Below are positions 25,567 through 33,755 of a DNA stretch of 35,669 bases, piece after piece. The notes under the pieces are model-generated. The model saw only the letters and a program-made list of their open reading frames with translations, was not told where the DNA came from and searched no databases. The position numbers were made by a program, and so were the translations under genes. Each line of letters opens with the position of its first letter. Positions within the stretch are counted from its first letter, which is position 1. The DNA is from Clostridiales bacterium (GTDB taxonomy: Bacteria; Bacillota; Clostridia; Oscillospirales; Oscillospiraceae), in NCBI GenBank assembly GCA_022786965.1, contig JALFXH010000076.1, positions 1 through 35,669 on the forward strand. Direction: 5' to 3'.

Positions 25567-26127
25567 ATGGACGATGAGCAGATTTTGGATCTGTATTTTG
25601 CCCGGGATGAACAGGCAGTGGCGGAGACCGACCGGAAATACGGCGGCTACTGCTTCAGCCTCGCCAATGGAATACTGAACAGCGAGCAGGACGCGGAGGA
25701 AACTGTCAGCGATACATACCTGAAGGCCTGGAACACCATTCCACCCCACCGGCCCAGCGTTTTCAGGCTGTTCCTGGCGAAAATAACCCGCAATCTGGCC
25801 TTTTCCCGATGGCGGCAGAATACCGCGGGAAAGCGGGGCGGCGGGGAAATGCAGCTGGTGCTTGACGAACTGGCGGAGTGTATTGCCGCTCCGGTTGGGG
25901 TTGAGGAACAGATCAGCGCCAAGGAGCTGGGCAAAACCATCCGGGCGTTTTTGGATACGCTGCCAGTCCGGGAGCAGGACATCTTCCTGCGGCGGTACTT
26001 CTTTGTGGAAGAAAGCGAAACAATTGCCCGGCGCTACGGCATGAAGCCGGCAACGGTGCTGCGCACGCTGTCCCGCACACGGGCGAAACTCAAAAAATAC
26101 TTGACACGGGAGGGTTATGCCGTATGA
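25567..26127 (+). CDS. ECF-like sigma-70 family RNA polymerase sigma factor
   Basis: A 186-residue sigma factor with two helical regions only. Region 2 (about 8-80, ILNSEQDAEETVSDTYLKAWNTIPPHRPSVFRLFLAKITRNLA) recognises the -10 element. Region 4 (about 125-182) includes LPVREQDIFLRRYFFVEESETIARRYGMKPATVLRTLSRTRAKLKKYL, a helix-turn-helix for the -35. GAAGGAGGAAACCACC precedes ATG 25567. It overlaps the next gene by 4 bp (ATGA), the classic sigma/anti-sigma arrangement. The regulon is unknown; the exporter upstream is a candidate. Confidence 0.9.
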   Translation: MDDEQILDLYFARDEQAVAETDRKYGGYCFSLANGILNSEQDAEETVSDTYLKAWNTIPPHRPSVFRLFLAKITRNLAFSRWRQNTAGKRGGGEMQLVLDELAECIAAPVGVEEQISAKELGKTIRAFLDTLPVREQDIFLRRYFFVEESETIARRYGMKPATVLRTLSRTRAKLKKYLTREGYAV

Positions 26128-27377
26128 AACAGGAAGACTTATTTGAAGCCATCGGCAACGTGGAATCCAGCCGCCTGCTGCGCACGGAACTGGAAACCAC
26201 TGCCCCCTCCGCCGTCACACACGAGGAGGACAAGCCTATGAAGAAACAATCTGTTAAACGGATTATCCGCAATCTCCTGATTGCGGCAGTGCTGGTGAGT
26301 ATGCTGGGAATTACCGCTTATGCGGCAGCGGGCTATCTGCTGTTTGAAAATCCCGAGGAGATGCTGAACAGCATTTTCGGCGATAAAACGGGGTATGACC
26401 ACAAGGATTTGACCCATTGGACAGACCCGGAAAAGCCCGGGGAGGTTTACGACAATCCTGCCTATGACCGGGTTCCAGTGGATGAGGAAGTGATACAGTC
26501 GGAAGCCGCGCCGCTGGTTACTCCCGTGGGCCAATCCATCAGTTGGGAGGGCTATACACTGACGGTGGACGCCAATATGTATGACAAGGTGACCAAATGC
26601 GGCGTGCTGACTTATACCATTGAAAATCCGGATGGACTGCCCCACTACGAGGTCGCCAATAACGGAGAGATCTACTTCCCGGACGGGGAAATCCTGCACG
26701 TTAACCAGTATGGCTACAGCTATGTCATCAAGGATCAAACCACGGAGAATAAACTGACCGCGACCTACTATTACCAACTGCGCAATCCCGATGCGTCCAA
26801 TCTGGAGCTTACCCTTTCGGAATATGTCATGAAGAACACGGAAGCCTATCAGCAAAAGCTGGAAGCCATCCGGGAGCAGCTGATGCGTGAGCACACCCAG
26901 GAGGAAGCCCTCGCCTTTGAGAAGACCTATGTGTCCAGCGACTGGGAATGGTTTGAAGCCAACTTCACCCGCGAAGAGCTGATTCAGAAGGGCTACGAGG
27001 CTATGCTGCTGATGTCGCAGGAGCGTATGGCGCTGGATGCGCAGTGTGTCTGCCCGGACAGCATCACCATCCCGGAAACCGCGCTGGGAGAAATGAGCAG
27101 CATCACGCTGGCAGATGGTAAAATTAAGGTTTCTCCCATTGCCATCTGTGTGGACACCACTGATATGCAGGACTATCCCAACGGATACATTGCCGTAACC
27201 AAGATTCGCTTCAAGGACGGTACGGAATATTTGGTGCGGGACGATGCAACTGCCAACTATATGTTCGCTGTTGGGGATACCGACCGGGATGTTACGTTCA
27301 TGTTCAACCGAATGATCGATGTGAATGAGATTTCCTCCGTGATTCTGGACGGCGGACTGGCGTTTTCTGTAAGCTGA
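26124..27377 (+). CDS. membrane anti-sigma-like protein (DUF4179-type architecture)
   Basis: A 417-residue protein. A short N-terminal cytosolic part (about 1-47, MKQEDLFEAIGNVESSRLLR) could hold the sigma factor. One transmembrane helix (about 48-70) and a large extracytoplasmic beta-rich domain (about 90-417) follow, with a charged helical segment near 240-310 rich in E/Q/L. The four-base overlap with the sigma gene and this layout indicate a membrane anti-sigma factor that senses envelope conditions. I recognise the architecture rather than a specific characterised homologue. Only two Cys (CVC) sit in the external region. Confidence 0.7.
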   Translation: MKQEDLFEAIGNVESSRLLRTELETTAPSAVTHEEDKPMKKQSVKRIIRNLLIAAVLVSMLGITAYAAAGYLLFENPEEMLNSIFGDKTGYDHKDLTHWTDPEKPGEVYDNPAYDRVPVDEEVIQSEAAPLVTPVGQSISWEGYTLTVDANMYDKVTKCGVLTYTIENPDGLPHYEVANNGEIYFPDGEILHVNQYGYSYVIKDQTTENKLTATYYYQLRNPDASNLELTLSEYVMKNTEAYQQKLEAIREQLMREHTQEEALAFEKTYVSSDWEWFEANFTREELIQKGYEAMLLMSQERMALDAQCVCPDSITIPETALGEMSSITLADGKIKVSPIAICVDTTDMQDYPNGYIAVTKIRFKDGTEYLVRDDATANYMFAVGDTDRDVTFMFNRMIDVNEISSVILDGGLAFSVS

Positions 27378-27387
27378 TATAAATAGC

Positions 27388-27425
27388 GGGGCGTGCTGCG
27401 AACCAGAAGCGGCACGCCCCTGTTT
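27388..27425 (+). terminator. terminator of sigma/anti-sigma operon
   Basis: GGGGCGTGC (27388-27396) and GCACGCCCC (27412-27420) pair over 9 bp and are followed by TGTTTGATT. The stem starts 10 bp after the stop codon. Confidence 0.8.
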
Positions 27426-27493
27426 GATTATTTCACAAGATTCCTTATGTGCGCTGCCAGCTGTCAGGCTTCACTCCCCACGCTTCTCAATGG

Positions 27494-27522
27494 TTGCCTT
27501 TTGGACAAAAATCTGCTATAAT
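27494..27522 (+). promoter_or_regulatory. promoter of small membrane protein / NUDIX operon
   Basis: TTGCCT (27494-27499), 17-bp spacer, TATAAT (27517-27522), 30 bp before ATG 27552. Confidence 0.75.
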
Positions 27523-27551
27523 CCTCGAAAAACGGGCAAGAGGGAGCGGTT

Positions 27552-27710
27552 ATGAAGAAACACGGAAGAAAACAGGCGTTCCAGTGGGCGCTGGCGCTGA
27601 TGATGGGTTTTTTGATTGCCAATGGGCTGTGCTTTTTCTATAAGCGGCCGGTGGGGTGGTTTGACACGCCCAACGGGGCGGCTTCGTATTGCATTTACGC
27701 CAATTTCTGA
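27552..27710 (+). CDS. small single-span membrane protein (52 aa)
   Basis: MKKHGRKQAFQWALALMMGF begins a 52-residue protein with a basic start, one hydrophobic helix (about 11-29) and a C-terminal tail, FYKRPVGWFDTPNGAASYCI, containing conserved-looking aromatic and Gly/Pro residues. GGGAGCGG precedes the ATG and a good promoter lies upstream. It is 12 bp upstream of the NUDIX gene, in the same direction. I do not recognise a family. The promoter, ribosome binding site and membrane topology support it being real. Confidence 0.65.
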   Translation: MKKHGRKQAFQWALALMMGFLIANGLCFFYKRPVGWFDTPNGAASYCIYANF

Positions 27711-27722
27711 GTGAGAGGGCCT

Positions 27723-28268
27723 ATGGAACGCTGGAAAACGGAAAAGTCGGAGACCCTGCTGGACACGCCATGGGTGAAGGTGCGGCGGGATGCGGTGGCT
27801 TTGCCCAACGGGGCGAGAATTGAGGATTTTTACGCAATTACCATCCGGGACGCCTCCGCCATCGTGGCGCTGGATGAAGGCGGCAACCTGATCCTCAAGC
27901 GGGAGTACCGCTATTGCTATGACCGGGAGCTGTTGGAAATTCCGGCGGGGGCCTTCAATGACGGAGAATCCGACCCACTCATGGTTGCCCGGCGAGAGCT
28001 TTTCGAGGAGACAGGGTACGTCTCCGATCGCTGGGAATATCTGGGCCCAACTGTAGAAAGCTCCGCGAAAATGACAAATTTCATGCACATTTTTCTGGCC
28101 CGGGACTGCCGGAAGGTGGCTGGGCAGCAGCTGGACGAAACCGAGGAGCTGACGGTGGAGCTGGTACCCATGGAGAAAGCGGTGGAAATGGTGATGACCA
28201 ATGAAATCTGCTGCAACAGCTCCGCCCACGGTATTCTGCGGGCAGCCAGGATGCTGGAAACGGAATGA
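27723..28268 (+). CDS. NUDIX hydrolase, ADP-ribose pyrophosphatase type
   Basis: A 181-residue NUDIX hydrolase. The complete NUDIX box (G-x5-E-x7-R-E-x2-E-E-x-G) is visible: AGAFNDGESDPLMVARRELF then EETGYVSD. The N-terminal WKTEKSETLLDTPWVKVRRDAV and KREYRYCYDRELLEIPAG resemble ADP-ribose pyrophosphatases, which cleave ADP-ribose to AMP and ribose 5-phosphate with Mg2+. The substrate is inferred from family. ATG 27723 has GAGAGGG upstream and follows the small membrane protein, probably as the second gene of one transcript. Confidence 0.88.
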   Translation: MERWKTEKSETLLDTPWVKVRRDAVALPNGARIEDFYAITIRDASAIVALDEGGNLILKREYRYCYDRELLEIPAGAFNDGESDPLMVARRELFEETGYVSDRWEYLGPTVESSAKMTNFMHIFLARDCRKVAGQQLDETEELTVELVPMEKAVEMVMTNEICCNSSAHGILRAARMLETE

Positions 28269-28292
28269 ACTTGCAATATTCAATAGAAAATG

Positions 28293-28321
28293 TTGCAAAA
28301 CCGACTTTCGTCTGCTATAAT
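28293..28321 (+). promoter_or_regulatory. glmS promoter
   Basis: TTGCAA (28293-28298), 17-bp spacer, TATAAT (28316-28321). The leader is only about 45 nt, too short for a glmS ribozyme. Confidence 0.85.
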
Positions 28322-28371
28322 GTACCACAATATTTTTAACGGTCTGACACGGGCCGGGAAAGAGGCTATCT

Positions 28372-30240
28372 ATGTGTGGCATTGTTGGATATACCGGAAA
28401 AAAACAGGCGGCGCCCATTCTGCTGGACGGCCTGAGCAAGCTGGAATACCGCGGCTATGACTCCGCCGGGTTGGCCGTCCGGGACGGAGAAAAATTGGCG
28501 GAGGTGGTGAAGGCCACCGGACGCCTGAAAAATCTGGCGGAGAAAACCGACGACGGTCGGGCTTTGCCCGGCACCTGCGGCATCGGCCACACTCGCTGGG
28601 CCACCCATGGCGTGCCCAGCCAGGTCAACGCCCATCCCCACGTCTCCGGCAACTGCACCGGCTCCGCTTCCGGCGCGGTGGAATCCGAGGTGGTGGGTGT
28701 TCACAACGGTATCATCGAAAACTATGCCGAGCTGAGGGAAAAGCTTCTCAAGCACGGCTACCAGTTCTACAGCCAGACCGACACCGAGGTGGTGGTGAAG
28801 CTGGTGGACTATTACTATAAGAAGTACAAGATCGGCCCCATCGACGCCATTGCCAAGACCATGGTCCGGGTTCGGGGCTCTTACGCACTGGAGCTGATGT
28901 TCAAGGACTACCCCGGCGAAATCTGGGTGGCCCGGAAAGAGAGCCCCATGATCATCGGTATCGCCGACGGGGATACCTACGTTGCCTCCGACGTGCCGGC
29001 GATTCTGAAATACACCCGGCAGGTCTATTACATCGGCAATCACGAGTTTGCCCGTCTGCTGCCCGGCGAGGCCCATTTCTACAACCTGGACGGCGAGGAA
29101 GTGCAAAAGGAGCCAACCCGCATCGACTGGGACGCCGAGGCGGCGGAGAAGGCGGGCTTTGAGCACTTCATGATGAAGGAAATCCACGAGCAGCCCAAGG
29201 CCGTGGCGGACACCCTGCATTCTGTGGTGAAGGACGGGGCCATCGACCTGAGTGAGGTGGGCCTGACCGATGAGGAAATGCGGGAAACCAGCCAGATTCT
29301 CATCGCCGCCTGCGGCTCCGCCTGGCACGTTGGCATGGCGGCCCAGTATGTGATTGAGGACTTGACGGGGATCCCCGTCCGGGTGGAGCTGGCGTCGGAG
29401 TTCCGCTACCGCAAGCCGCCGCTGGATAAAAACGCGCTGGTCATCGTCATCAGCCAGTCCGGCGAGACGGCGGATACCCTGGCTGCCCTGCGGATGGCCA
29501 AGGAAAAGGGCGTGCGCACCATGGCGGTGGTCAATGTGGTGGGAAGCAGCATCGCCCGGGAGGCTGACAAGGTGTTCTATACCCTGGCCGGCCCGGAAAT
29601 CTCCGTGGCTACCACCAAGGCCTACAGCGCCCAGCTGGCGGCAATGTACTGCCTGGCGGTGCAGTTCGCCATGGCTCGGGGAACCATTGATGCCGACAAA
29701 TACAGCTATTATCTGGCGGAGCTGGAGACCATTCCCGGGAAAATTGAGAAAATTCTGGAGGACAAGGAGCGCATCCAGTGGTTTGCCGCCAAGTACGCGA
29801 ATGCCCACGATGTGTTCTTCATCGGCAGGGGTATCGACTACGCCGTGTGTCTGGAGGGCAGTCTCAAGCTGAAGGAAATCTCCTACGTTCATTCCGAGGC
29901 CTACGCCGCCGGCGAATTGAAGCACGGCACCATCAGCCTCATCGAGCCGGGGACCCTGGTCATCGGCGTGCTGACCCAGAGCGGCCTGTACGAGAAGACC
30001 GTCAGCAACATGGTGGAGTGCAAGAGCCGGGGGGCCTACCTCATGGGCCTGACCACCTACGGAAAATACGAAACCGAGGACCACGCGGACTTCACTGTCT
30101 ATGTGCCCCGGGTTGACGAGCACTTTGTGGGGAGCCTGGCGGTTGTACCGTTACAGCTTATGGGCTACTACGTCAGCGTGGCAAAAGGTCTGGATGTGGA
30201 TAAACCCAGAAATCTGGCGAAAAGTGTCACAGTGGAGTGA
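28372..30240 (+). CDS. glmS: glutamine--fructose-6-phosphate aminotransferase (isomerizing)
   Basis: A 622-residue GlmS, making glucosamine 6-phosphate from fructose 6-phosphate and glutamine, the first step of the hexosamine branch feeding peptidoglycan. The second codon is Cys (MCGIVGYTG), the N-terminal nucleophile after Met removal. GIGHTRWATHGVPSQVNAHP and HNGIIENY mark the glutaminase domain. Two SIS domains follow (CGSAWHVG; ISQSGETADTLAALR; GRGIDYAVCLEGSLKLKEIS), ending in the conserved DKPRNLAKSVTVE. AAAGAGG precedes the ATG. Monocistronic. Confidence 0.97.
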   Translation: MCGIVGYTGKKQAAPILLDGLSKLEYRGYDSAGLAVRDGEKLAEVVKATGRLKNLAEKTDDGRALPGTCGIGHTRWATHGVPSQVNAHPHVSGNCTGSASGAVESEVVGVHNGIIENYAELREKLLKHGYQFYSQTDTEVVVKLVDYYYKKYKIGPIDAIAKTMVRVRGSYALELMFKDYPGEIWVARKESPMIIGIADGDTYVASDVPAILKYTRQVYYIGNHEFARLLPGEAHFYNLDGEEVQKEPTRIDWDAEAAEKAGFEHFMMKEIHEQPKAVADTLHSVVKDGAIDLSEVGLTDEEMRETSQILIAACGSAWHVGMAAQYVIEDLTGIPVRVELASEFRYRKPPLDKNALVIVISQSGETADTLAALRMAKEKGVRTMAVVNVVGSSIAREADKVFYTLAGPEISVATTKAYSAQLAAMYCLAVQFAMARGTIDADKYSYYLAELETIPGKIEKILEDKERIQWFAAKYANAHDVFFIGRGIDYAVCLEGSLKLKEISYVHSEAYAAGELKHGTISLIEPGTLVIGVLTQSGLYEKTVSNMVECKSRGAYLMGLTTYGKYETEDHADFTVYVPRVDEHFVGSLAVVPLQLMGYYVSVAKGLDVDKPRNLAKSVTVE

Positions 30241-30291
30241 TTTTACCAAAAAGGGAACAAGTTGTTACACTATTATGTCGATACAAAGTGA

Positions 30292-30320
30292 TTGCATTCT
30301 GCATGAAACCGTAGTAGAAT
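30292..30320 (+). promoter_or_regulatory. promoter ahead of the CAGA repeat and HPt-like gene
   Basis: TTGCAT (30292-30297), 17-bp spacer, TAGAAT (30315-30320). Predicted transcription starts near 30327, just before ATG 30332 and ATG 30354. Confidence 0.65.
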
Positions 30321-30353
30321 AAAGAAAATCCATGAAAAGGGGTTGCGTTTTCT

Positions 30354-30497
<144 letters not shown>

Positions 30498-30498
30498 C

Positions 30499-30570
30499 AT
30501 GGCGGCCCACCAGAGGCGCGCTCCGGGAGCCTGTGAAAAGACCCCGCGATTGCAGGAGGAGCAGCCATGA
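30499..30570 (+). CDS. possible 23-aa leader peptide overlapping HPt-like start
   Basis: GGGAGG (30486-30491) stands 7 bp before ATG 30499, which opens a 23-codon frame (MAAHQRRAPGACEKTPRLQE then EQP). It ends in TGA at 30568-30570, overlapping the next ATG as ATGA. It is the frame that a repeat-length change would join to upstream starts. Real translation is not certain. Confidence 0.4.
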   Translation: MAAHQRRAPGACEKTPRLQEEQP

Positions 30571-30932
30571 CCATTGAGGACCTTTATCAAAACCTGGGCG
30601 GCGACTTCACCAAGGTCTGCGGCCGTCTGCCGGGACGTCGATTCTTGGAGCGTTTTTTGCCGCGATATCTCACCGACGACAGTGCGGAAGCGTTGTTTGC
30701 CGCTCTGAAAGCCGGGGATTCCGGGGAGAGCTTTCGGCTGGCCCTGGCCCTGAAGGGCGTGGCGGGAAATCTGGGCTTTGGGGATCTGGAAGAAGCCGTC
30801 ACCCGGCTGGCCCAGGTGCTCCGGGCCGGGAAGGTTACGCCGGAAGCCCTCCGCTTGGGCGAGGCGGTGGAATACCGTCATCAGGCGGTGGTGAAGGCTA
30901 TCCGGCTGTACTTATCGGAAAAGCAGGAATGA
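30567..30932 (+). CDS. HPt-like domain protein lacking the phospho-accepting histidine
   Basis: A 121-residue helical protein with the layout of stand-alone histidine phosphotransfer domains of gut Firmicutes (MTIEDLYQNLGGDFTKVCGRL...FRLALALKGVAGNLGFGDLEEAV). The usual motif is A-H-x-L-K-G-x3-N-L-G-F; here residue 60 is Leu (CTG, 30744-30746) in place of His, while K63, G64, N68 and G70 are kept. So it cannot carry phosphate at the normal site and may act as a binding partner, or be decaying. GGAGGAG precedes ATG 30567. It follows the microsatellite and has its own terminator. Confidence 0.75.
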   Translation: MTIEDLYQNLGGDFTKVCGRLPGRRFLERFLPRYLTDDSAEALFAALKAGDSGESFRLALALKGVAGNLGFGDLEEAVTRLAQVLRAGKVTPEALRLGEAVEYRHQAVVKAIRLYLSEKQE

Positions 30933-30976
30933 ATGGCGAACCGGTGACCCATGACACCGGTTCGCCATTTGCGTTT
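30932..30976 (+). terminator. terminator of the HPt-like gene
   Basis: A 15-bp perfect stem (AATGGCGAACCGGTG / CACCGGTTCGCCATT, 30932-30946 and 30955-30969) followed by TGCGTTTT; the stem begins at the last base of the stop codon. Confidence 0.9.
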
Positions 30977-30989
30977 TAGAAGCAACAAC

Positions 30990-31048
30990 GGCAAAAGACC
31001 AGACACCCCAATGGGTATCTGGTCTTTTGGTGACCCGCCGGGGATTCG
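30990..31048 (-). repeat. partial duplication of tRNA-Lys 3' end and its terminator
   Basis: This 59-bp block closely matches 31149-31207: a hairpin with AAAAGACCAGA/TCTGGTCTTTT ends, then TGGTGACCCGCCGGGGATTC, identical to the CCA end, acceptor strand and T-arm of tRNA-Lys. It stops in the T-loop, so no tRNA can form. Confidence 0.8.
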
Positions 31049-31148
31049 TTGCCGCTGTGCGACGCACAGCGTAAGGAGTGGCTGGCGTCGAGCCACCAGT
31101 CAGGGACAGTCCGCCGGACTGTCCCATTTGATTTTCCGAATCTCCGAC
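31049..31148. repeat. spacer with perfect palindrome between the tRNA-end copies
   Basis: GGGACAGTCCG-C-CGGACTGTCCC (31103-31125) is a perfect 11-bp inverted repeat with a one-base centre. TGGCT-GGCGTCG-AGCCA and GCTGTGCGACGCACAGC are smaller hairpins. No gene seen. Confidence 0.6.
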
Positions 31149-31151
31149 GGC

Positions 31152-31187
31152 AAAAAGACAGATACCCAAAAGGATATCTGTCTTTTT
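31152..31187 (-). terminator. terminator of the tRNA operon
   Basis: AAAAAGACAGATA (31152-31164) pairs with TATCTGTCTTTTT (31175-31187). On the minus strand it lies directly after the tRNA-Lys CCA and ends in TTTTT. Confidence 0.85.
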
Positions 31188-31262
31188 GGTGACCCGCCGG
31201 GGATTCGAACCCCGGACCCACTGCTTAAAAGGCAGTTGCTCTGCCGACTGAGCTAGCGGATC
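31187..31262 (-). tRNA. tRNA-Lys (anticodon UUU)
   Basis: Reverse complement GATCCGC...GCGGGTC-A-CCA pairs as a 7-bp acceptor stem with one wobble. D-arm GCTCAGTCGGCAGAGC; anticodon stem-loop ACTGC-CTTTTAA-GCAGT gives anticodon TTT; T-arm CCGGGGTTCGAATCCCCGG. The CCA is encoded. It is second in a two-tRNA transcript. Confidence 0.97.
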
Positions 31263-31267
31263 ATATT

Positions 31268-31342
31268 TGGCTGGGATGGCCGGATTCGAACCGACGAATG
31301 TCAGAGTCAAAGTCTGATGCCTTACCGCTTGGCGACATCCCA
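31268..31342 (-). tRNA. tRNA-Gln (anticodon UUG)
   Basis: Reverse complement starts TGGGATG and ends CATCCCA-G-CCA. Anticodon stem-loop TCAGA-CTTTGAC-TCTGA gives anticodon TTG; T-loop GGTTCGAATCC is canonical. CCA is encoded. First gene of the tRNA pair, 5 bp before tRNA-Lys. Confidence 0.97.
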
Positions 31343-31379
31343 ATGTTGGAGCGTCATCCTTTGAACGGACACACGGGGG

Positions 31380-31408
31380 ATTATATCATGAACAAAGAAA
31401 ATTTGCAA
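31380..31408 (-). promoter_or_regulatory. tRNA operon promoter
   Basis: Minus-strand TTGCAA (31403-31408), 17-bp spacer, TATAAT (31380-31385), 38 bp upstream of tRNA-Gln. Confidence 0.8.
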
Positions 31409-31473
31409 TCCTTTTTTTCTGGAACAGGGTATTTTTTCAGGAGGGGAAGCATTTCCCCTCCCGAAATTGGAAA

Positions 31474-32394
<921 letters not shown>

Positions 32395-32439
32395 AGTTAT
32401 CATTCCTTTTTGTATATAGTCTATTTGATTGCGGATTTT

Positions 32440-32548
32440 GTAGGGCGGAGTCATGACTCCGCCGACGCACCGATTTCTGGAACCCATGCGTTGATTGCAA
32501 GCCATACGATTTCGTACCGGATCGGCGGGGGCATGACCCCGCCCTACG
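32440..32548. repeat. GTAGGGCGG...CCGCCCTAC repeat between psuK and psuG
   Basis: The ends GTAGGGCGGAGTCATGACTC and GGGGGCATGACCCCGCCCTAC match the family member at 14631-14767, as does the internal CCGGATCGGCG. It occupies most of the psuK-psuG gap (32395-32554) and would be transcribed. Confidence 0.8.
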
Positions 32549-32554
32549 GAATGA

Positions 32555-33634
32555 TTACATACCCATCCGCTTTTTGAGGGTCTGCGCGGACATCTGGGGA
32601 TTGATAGTTTCCGGGGATTCCATGGCGATGGAACCGGCGGCAAGACCCGCTTTCGCGGTGGCTTCCAGATCGCTGCCCTCCAGGTATGCCCAGACCAGCG
32701 CCGCCATAAAGGCATCGCCGCAGCCGGTGGTGTTCACCATCCGACCGGGAATGTTGGGCAGCCACAGCTTCTGATCTCCCATGGCGGCGAATACGCCGTC
32801 GGCGCCCAGCGAAATGAACATCCGGTGCACGCCCAGGATGGTCAGGGCATCGGCGGCTTTTTCCACATCCGCACGAGAGCTGATCTTCACCCCGGACAGC
32901 AGCTCCGCTTCCAGCCGATTGGGCTTTAGCGTGTGGATATGGCTGAGAATGGGACGGAGCTTTTCTGCCTTGGCGGTGGAAACCGGGTCAACGAAGAGGG
33001 GAACGGTGACATTCTCCGCCAGATATCGCAGGGTTTCCGCGGGAATGTTGGTGTCTGCCACAATGACCTGGGCGTTTTGCAGAATGGGCAGATTTGCCGC
33101 CAGATAGGCCGGGGTGATTTTTTCGCAGATGGACATATCCGACACCGCCAGGGCCATTTCTCCCGCCGGGTCCGCCAGGTACAGGTAGGTGGAGGTGGTG
33201 CCCCCGGGGACGCGCTGGGCGTGGCTCAGGTCGATGCCCAGCTCCGAGCAGGAGGCGGCTACCCGCTCCCCGTGGAGATCATCGCCGTAGGCTGTCAGGA
33301 GCCTTACATCCAGACCCATCAGACTCATGTTGTGGGCGATATTCCGGCCCACGCCGCCCAGAGACACACTGACCCGGCCGGGATTGGAGTCCGCCGGGAT
33401 CAGCGGGGCGAAGGCCCGGCCGCCGATATCCACGTTGACGCCGCCTACCACCACCACATAGCTGCCGCTGCGCAGGACATAGCCCTTTCCGGCGATGTAG
33501 CCCTTTTTCATCAGGTTGGAGATGTGGACGGCGGCGGAGGACCGGGTGATGCCCAGCCGGTCCGCGATTCCCTGCTGGGAGATCATGGGGTCGGCTTCAA
33601 TGAGCTGCAAAACCTGCCGCTCCCGTTGTGTCAT
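32555..33634 (-). CDS. psuK: pseudouridine kinase with N-terminal helix-turn-helix
   Basis: A 359-residue fusion. Residues 1-52 are a winged helix-turn-helix (MTQRERQVLQLIEADPMISQ, then QGIADRLGITRSSAAVHISN). The rest is a PfkB-family sugar/nucleoside kinase: GGVGRN at 93-98 and NTTGCGD at 299-305 with Asp305 as catalytic base. Kinase plus downstream psuG identify pseudouridine as the likely substrate, phosphorylated at the 5' position. AAAGGAGGG precedes ATG 33634. The HTH probably binds the palindrome in its own promoter, making the enzyme its own regulator. That is inferred; other PfkB nucleoside kinases also carry such HTH fusions. Confidence 0.92.
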   Translation of the reverse strand: MTQRERQVLQLIEADPMISQQGIADRLGITRSSAAVHISNLMKKGYIAGKGYVLRSGSYVVVVGGVNVDIGGRAFAPLIPADSNPGRVSVSLGGVGRNIAHNMSLMGLDVRLLTAYGDDLHGERVAASCSELGIDLSHAQRVPGGTTSTYLYLADPAGEMALAVSDMSICEKITPAYLAANLPILQNAQVIVADTNIPAETLRYLAENVTVPLFVDPVSTAKAEKLRPILSHIHTLKPNRLEAELLSGVKISSRADVEKAADALTILGVHRMFISLGADGVFAAMGDQKLWLPNIPGRMVNTTGCGDAFMAALVWAYLEGSDLEATAKAGLAAGSIAMESPETINPQMSAQTLKKRMGM

Positions 33635-33651
33635 GGCGCTCCCTCCTTTGC

Positions 33652-33684
33652 TAAGCATAAGCTTATTATATAAGCTTATGCTTA
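33652..33684 (-). promoter_or_regulatory. 33-bp palindromic operator of psuK
   Basis: TAAGCATAAGCTTA, 5-bp centre, TAAGCTTATGCTTA: a perfect 14-bp inverted repeat. It covers the -10 box of the psuK promoter, so a bound dimer would block RNA polymerase. The HTH of PsuK is the obvious candidate ligand. Confidence 0.8.
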
Positions 33685-33693
33685 AATCGTCAA
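33665..33693 (-). promoter_or_regulatory. psuK-psuG promoter
   Basis: Minus-strand TTGACG (33688-33693), 17-bp spacer, TATAAT (33665-33670). The -10 sits at the centre of the palindrome at 33652-33684. Confidence 0.85.
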
Positions 33694-33718
33694 CAGGAAA
33701 ATTGTGTATGATCAAATA

Positions 33719-33747
33719 GAAAGAGCGGCAGTCCTGAGACCACCGCT
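33719..33747 (-). terminator. terminator of the ferritin-like/VIT1 gene
   Basis: On the minus strand AGCGGTGGTC pairs with GGACTGCCGCT through G-T wobbles, followed by CTTTCT. It begins 9 bp after the stop codon. Confidence 0.65.
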
Positions 33748-33755
33748 TTTTCGGA

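Noticed and set aside
28269-28371. glmS ribozyme in front of glmS
   Set aside because: The promoter at 28293-28321 leaves a leader of only about 45 nt, too short, and no ribozyme core was seen.
30990-31342. Integrated phage or island at the tRNA genes
   Set aside because: Only a duplicated tRNA end is seen; no integrase or cargo lies between the copies.
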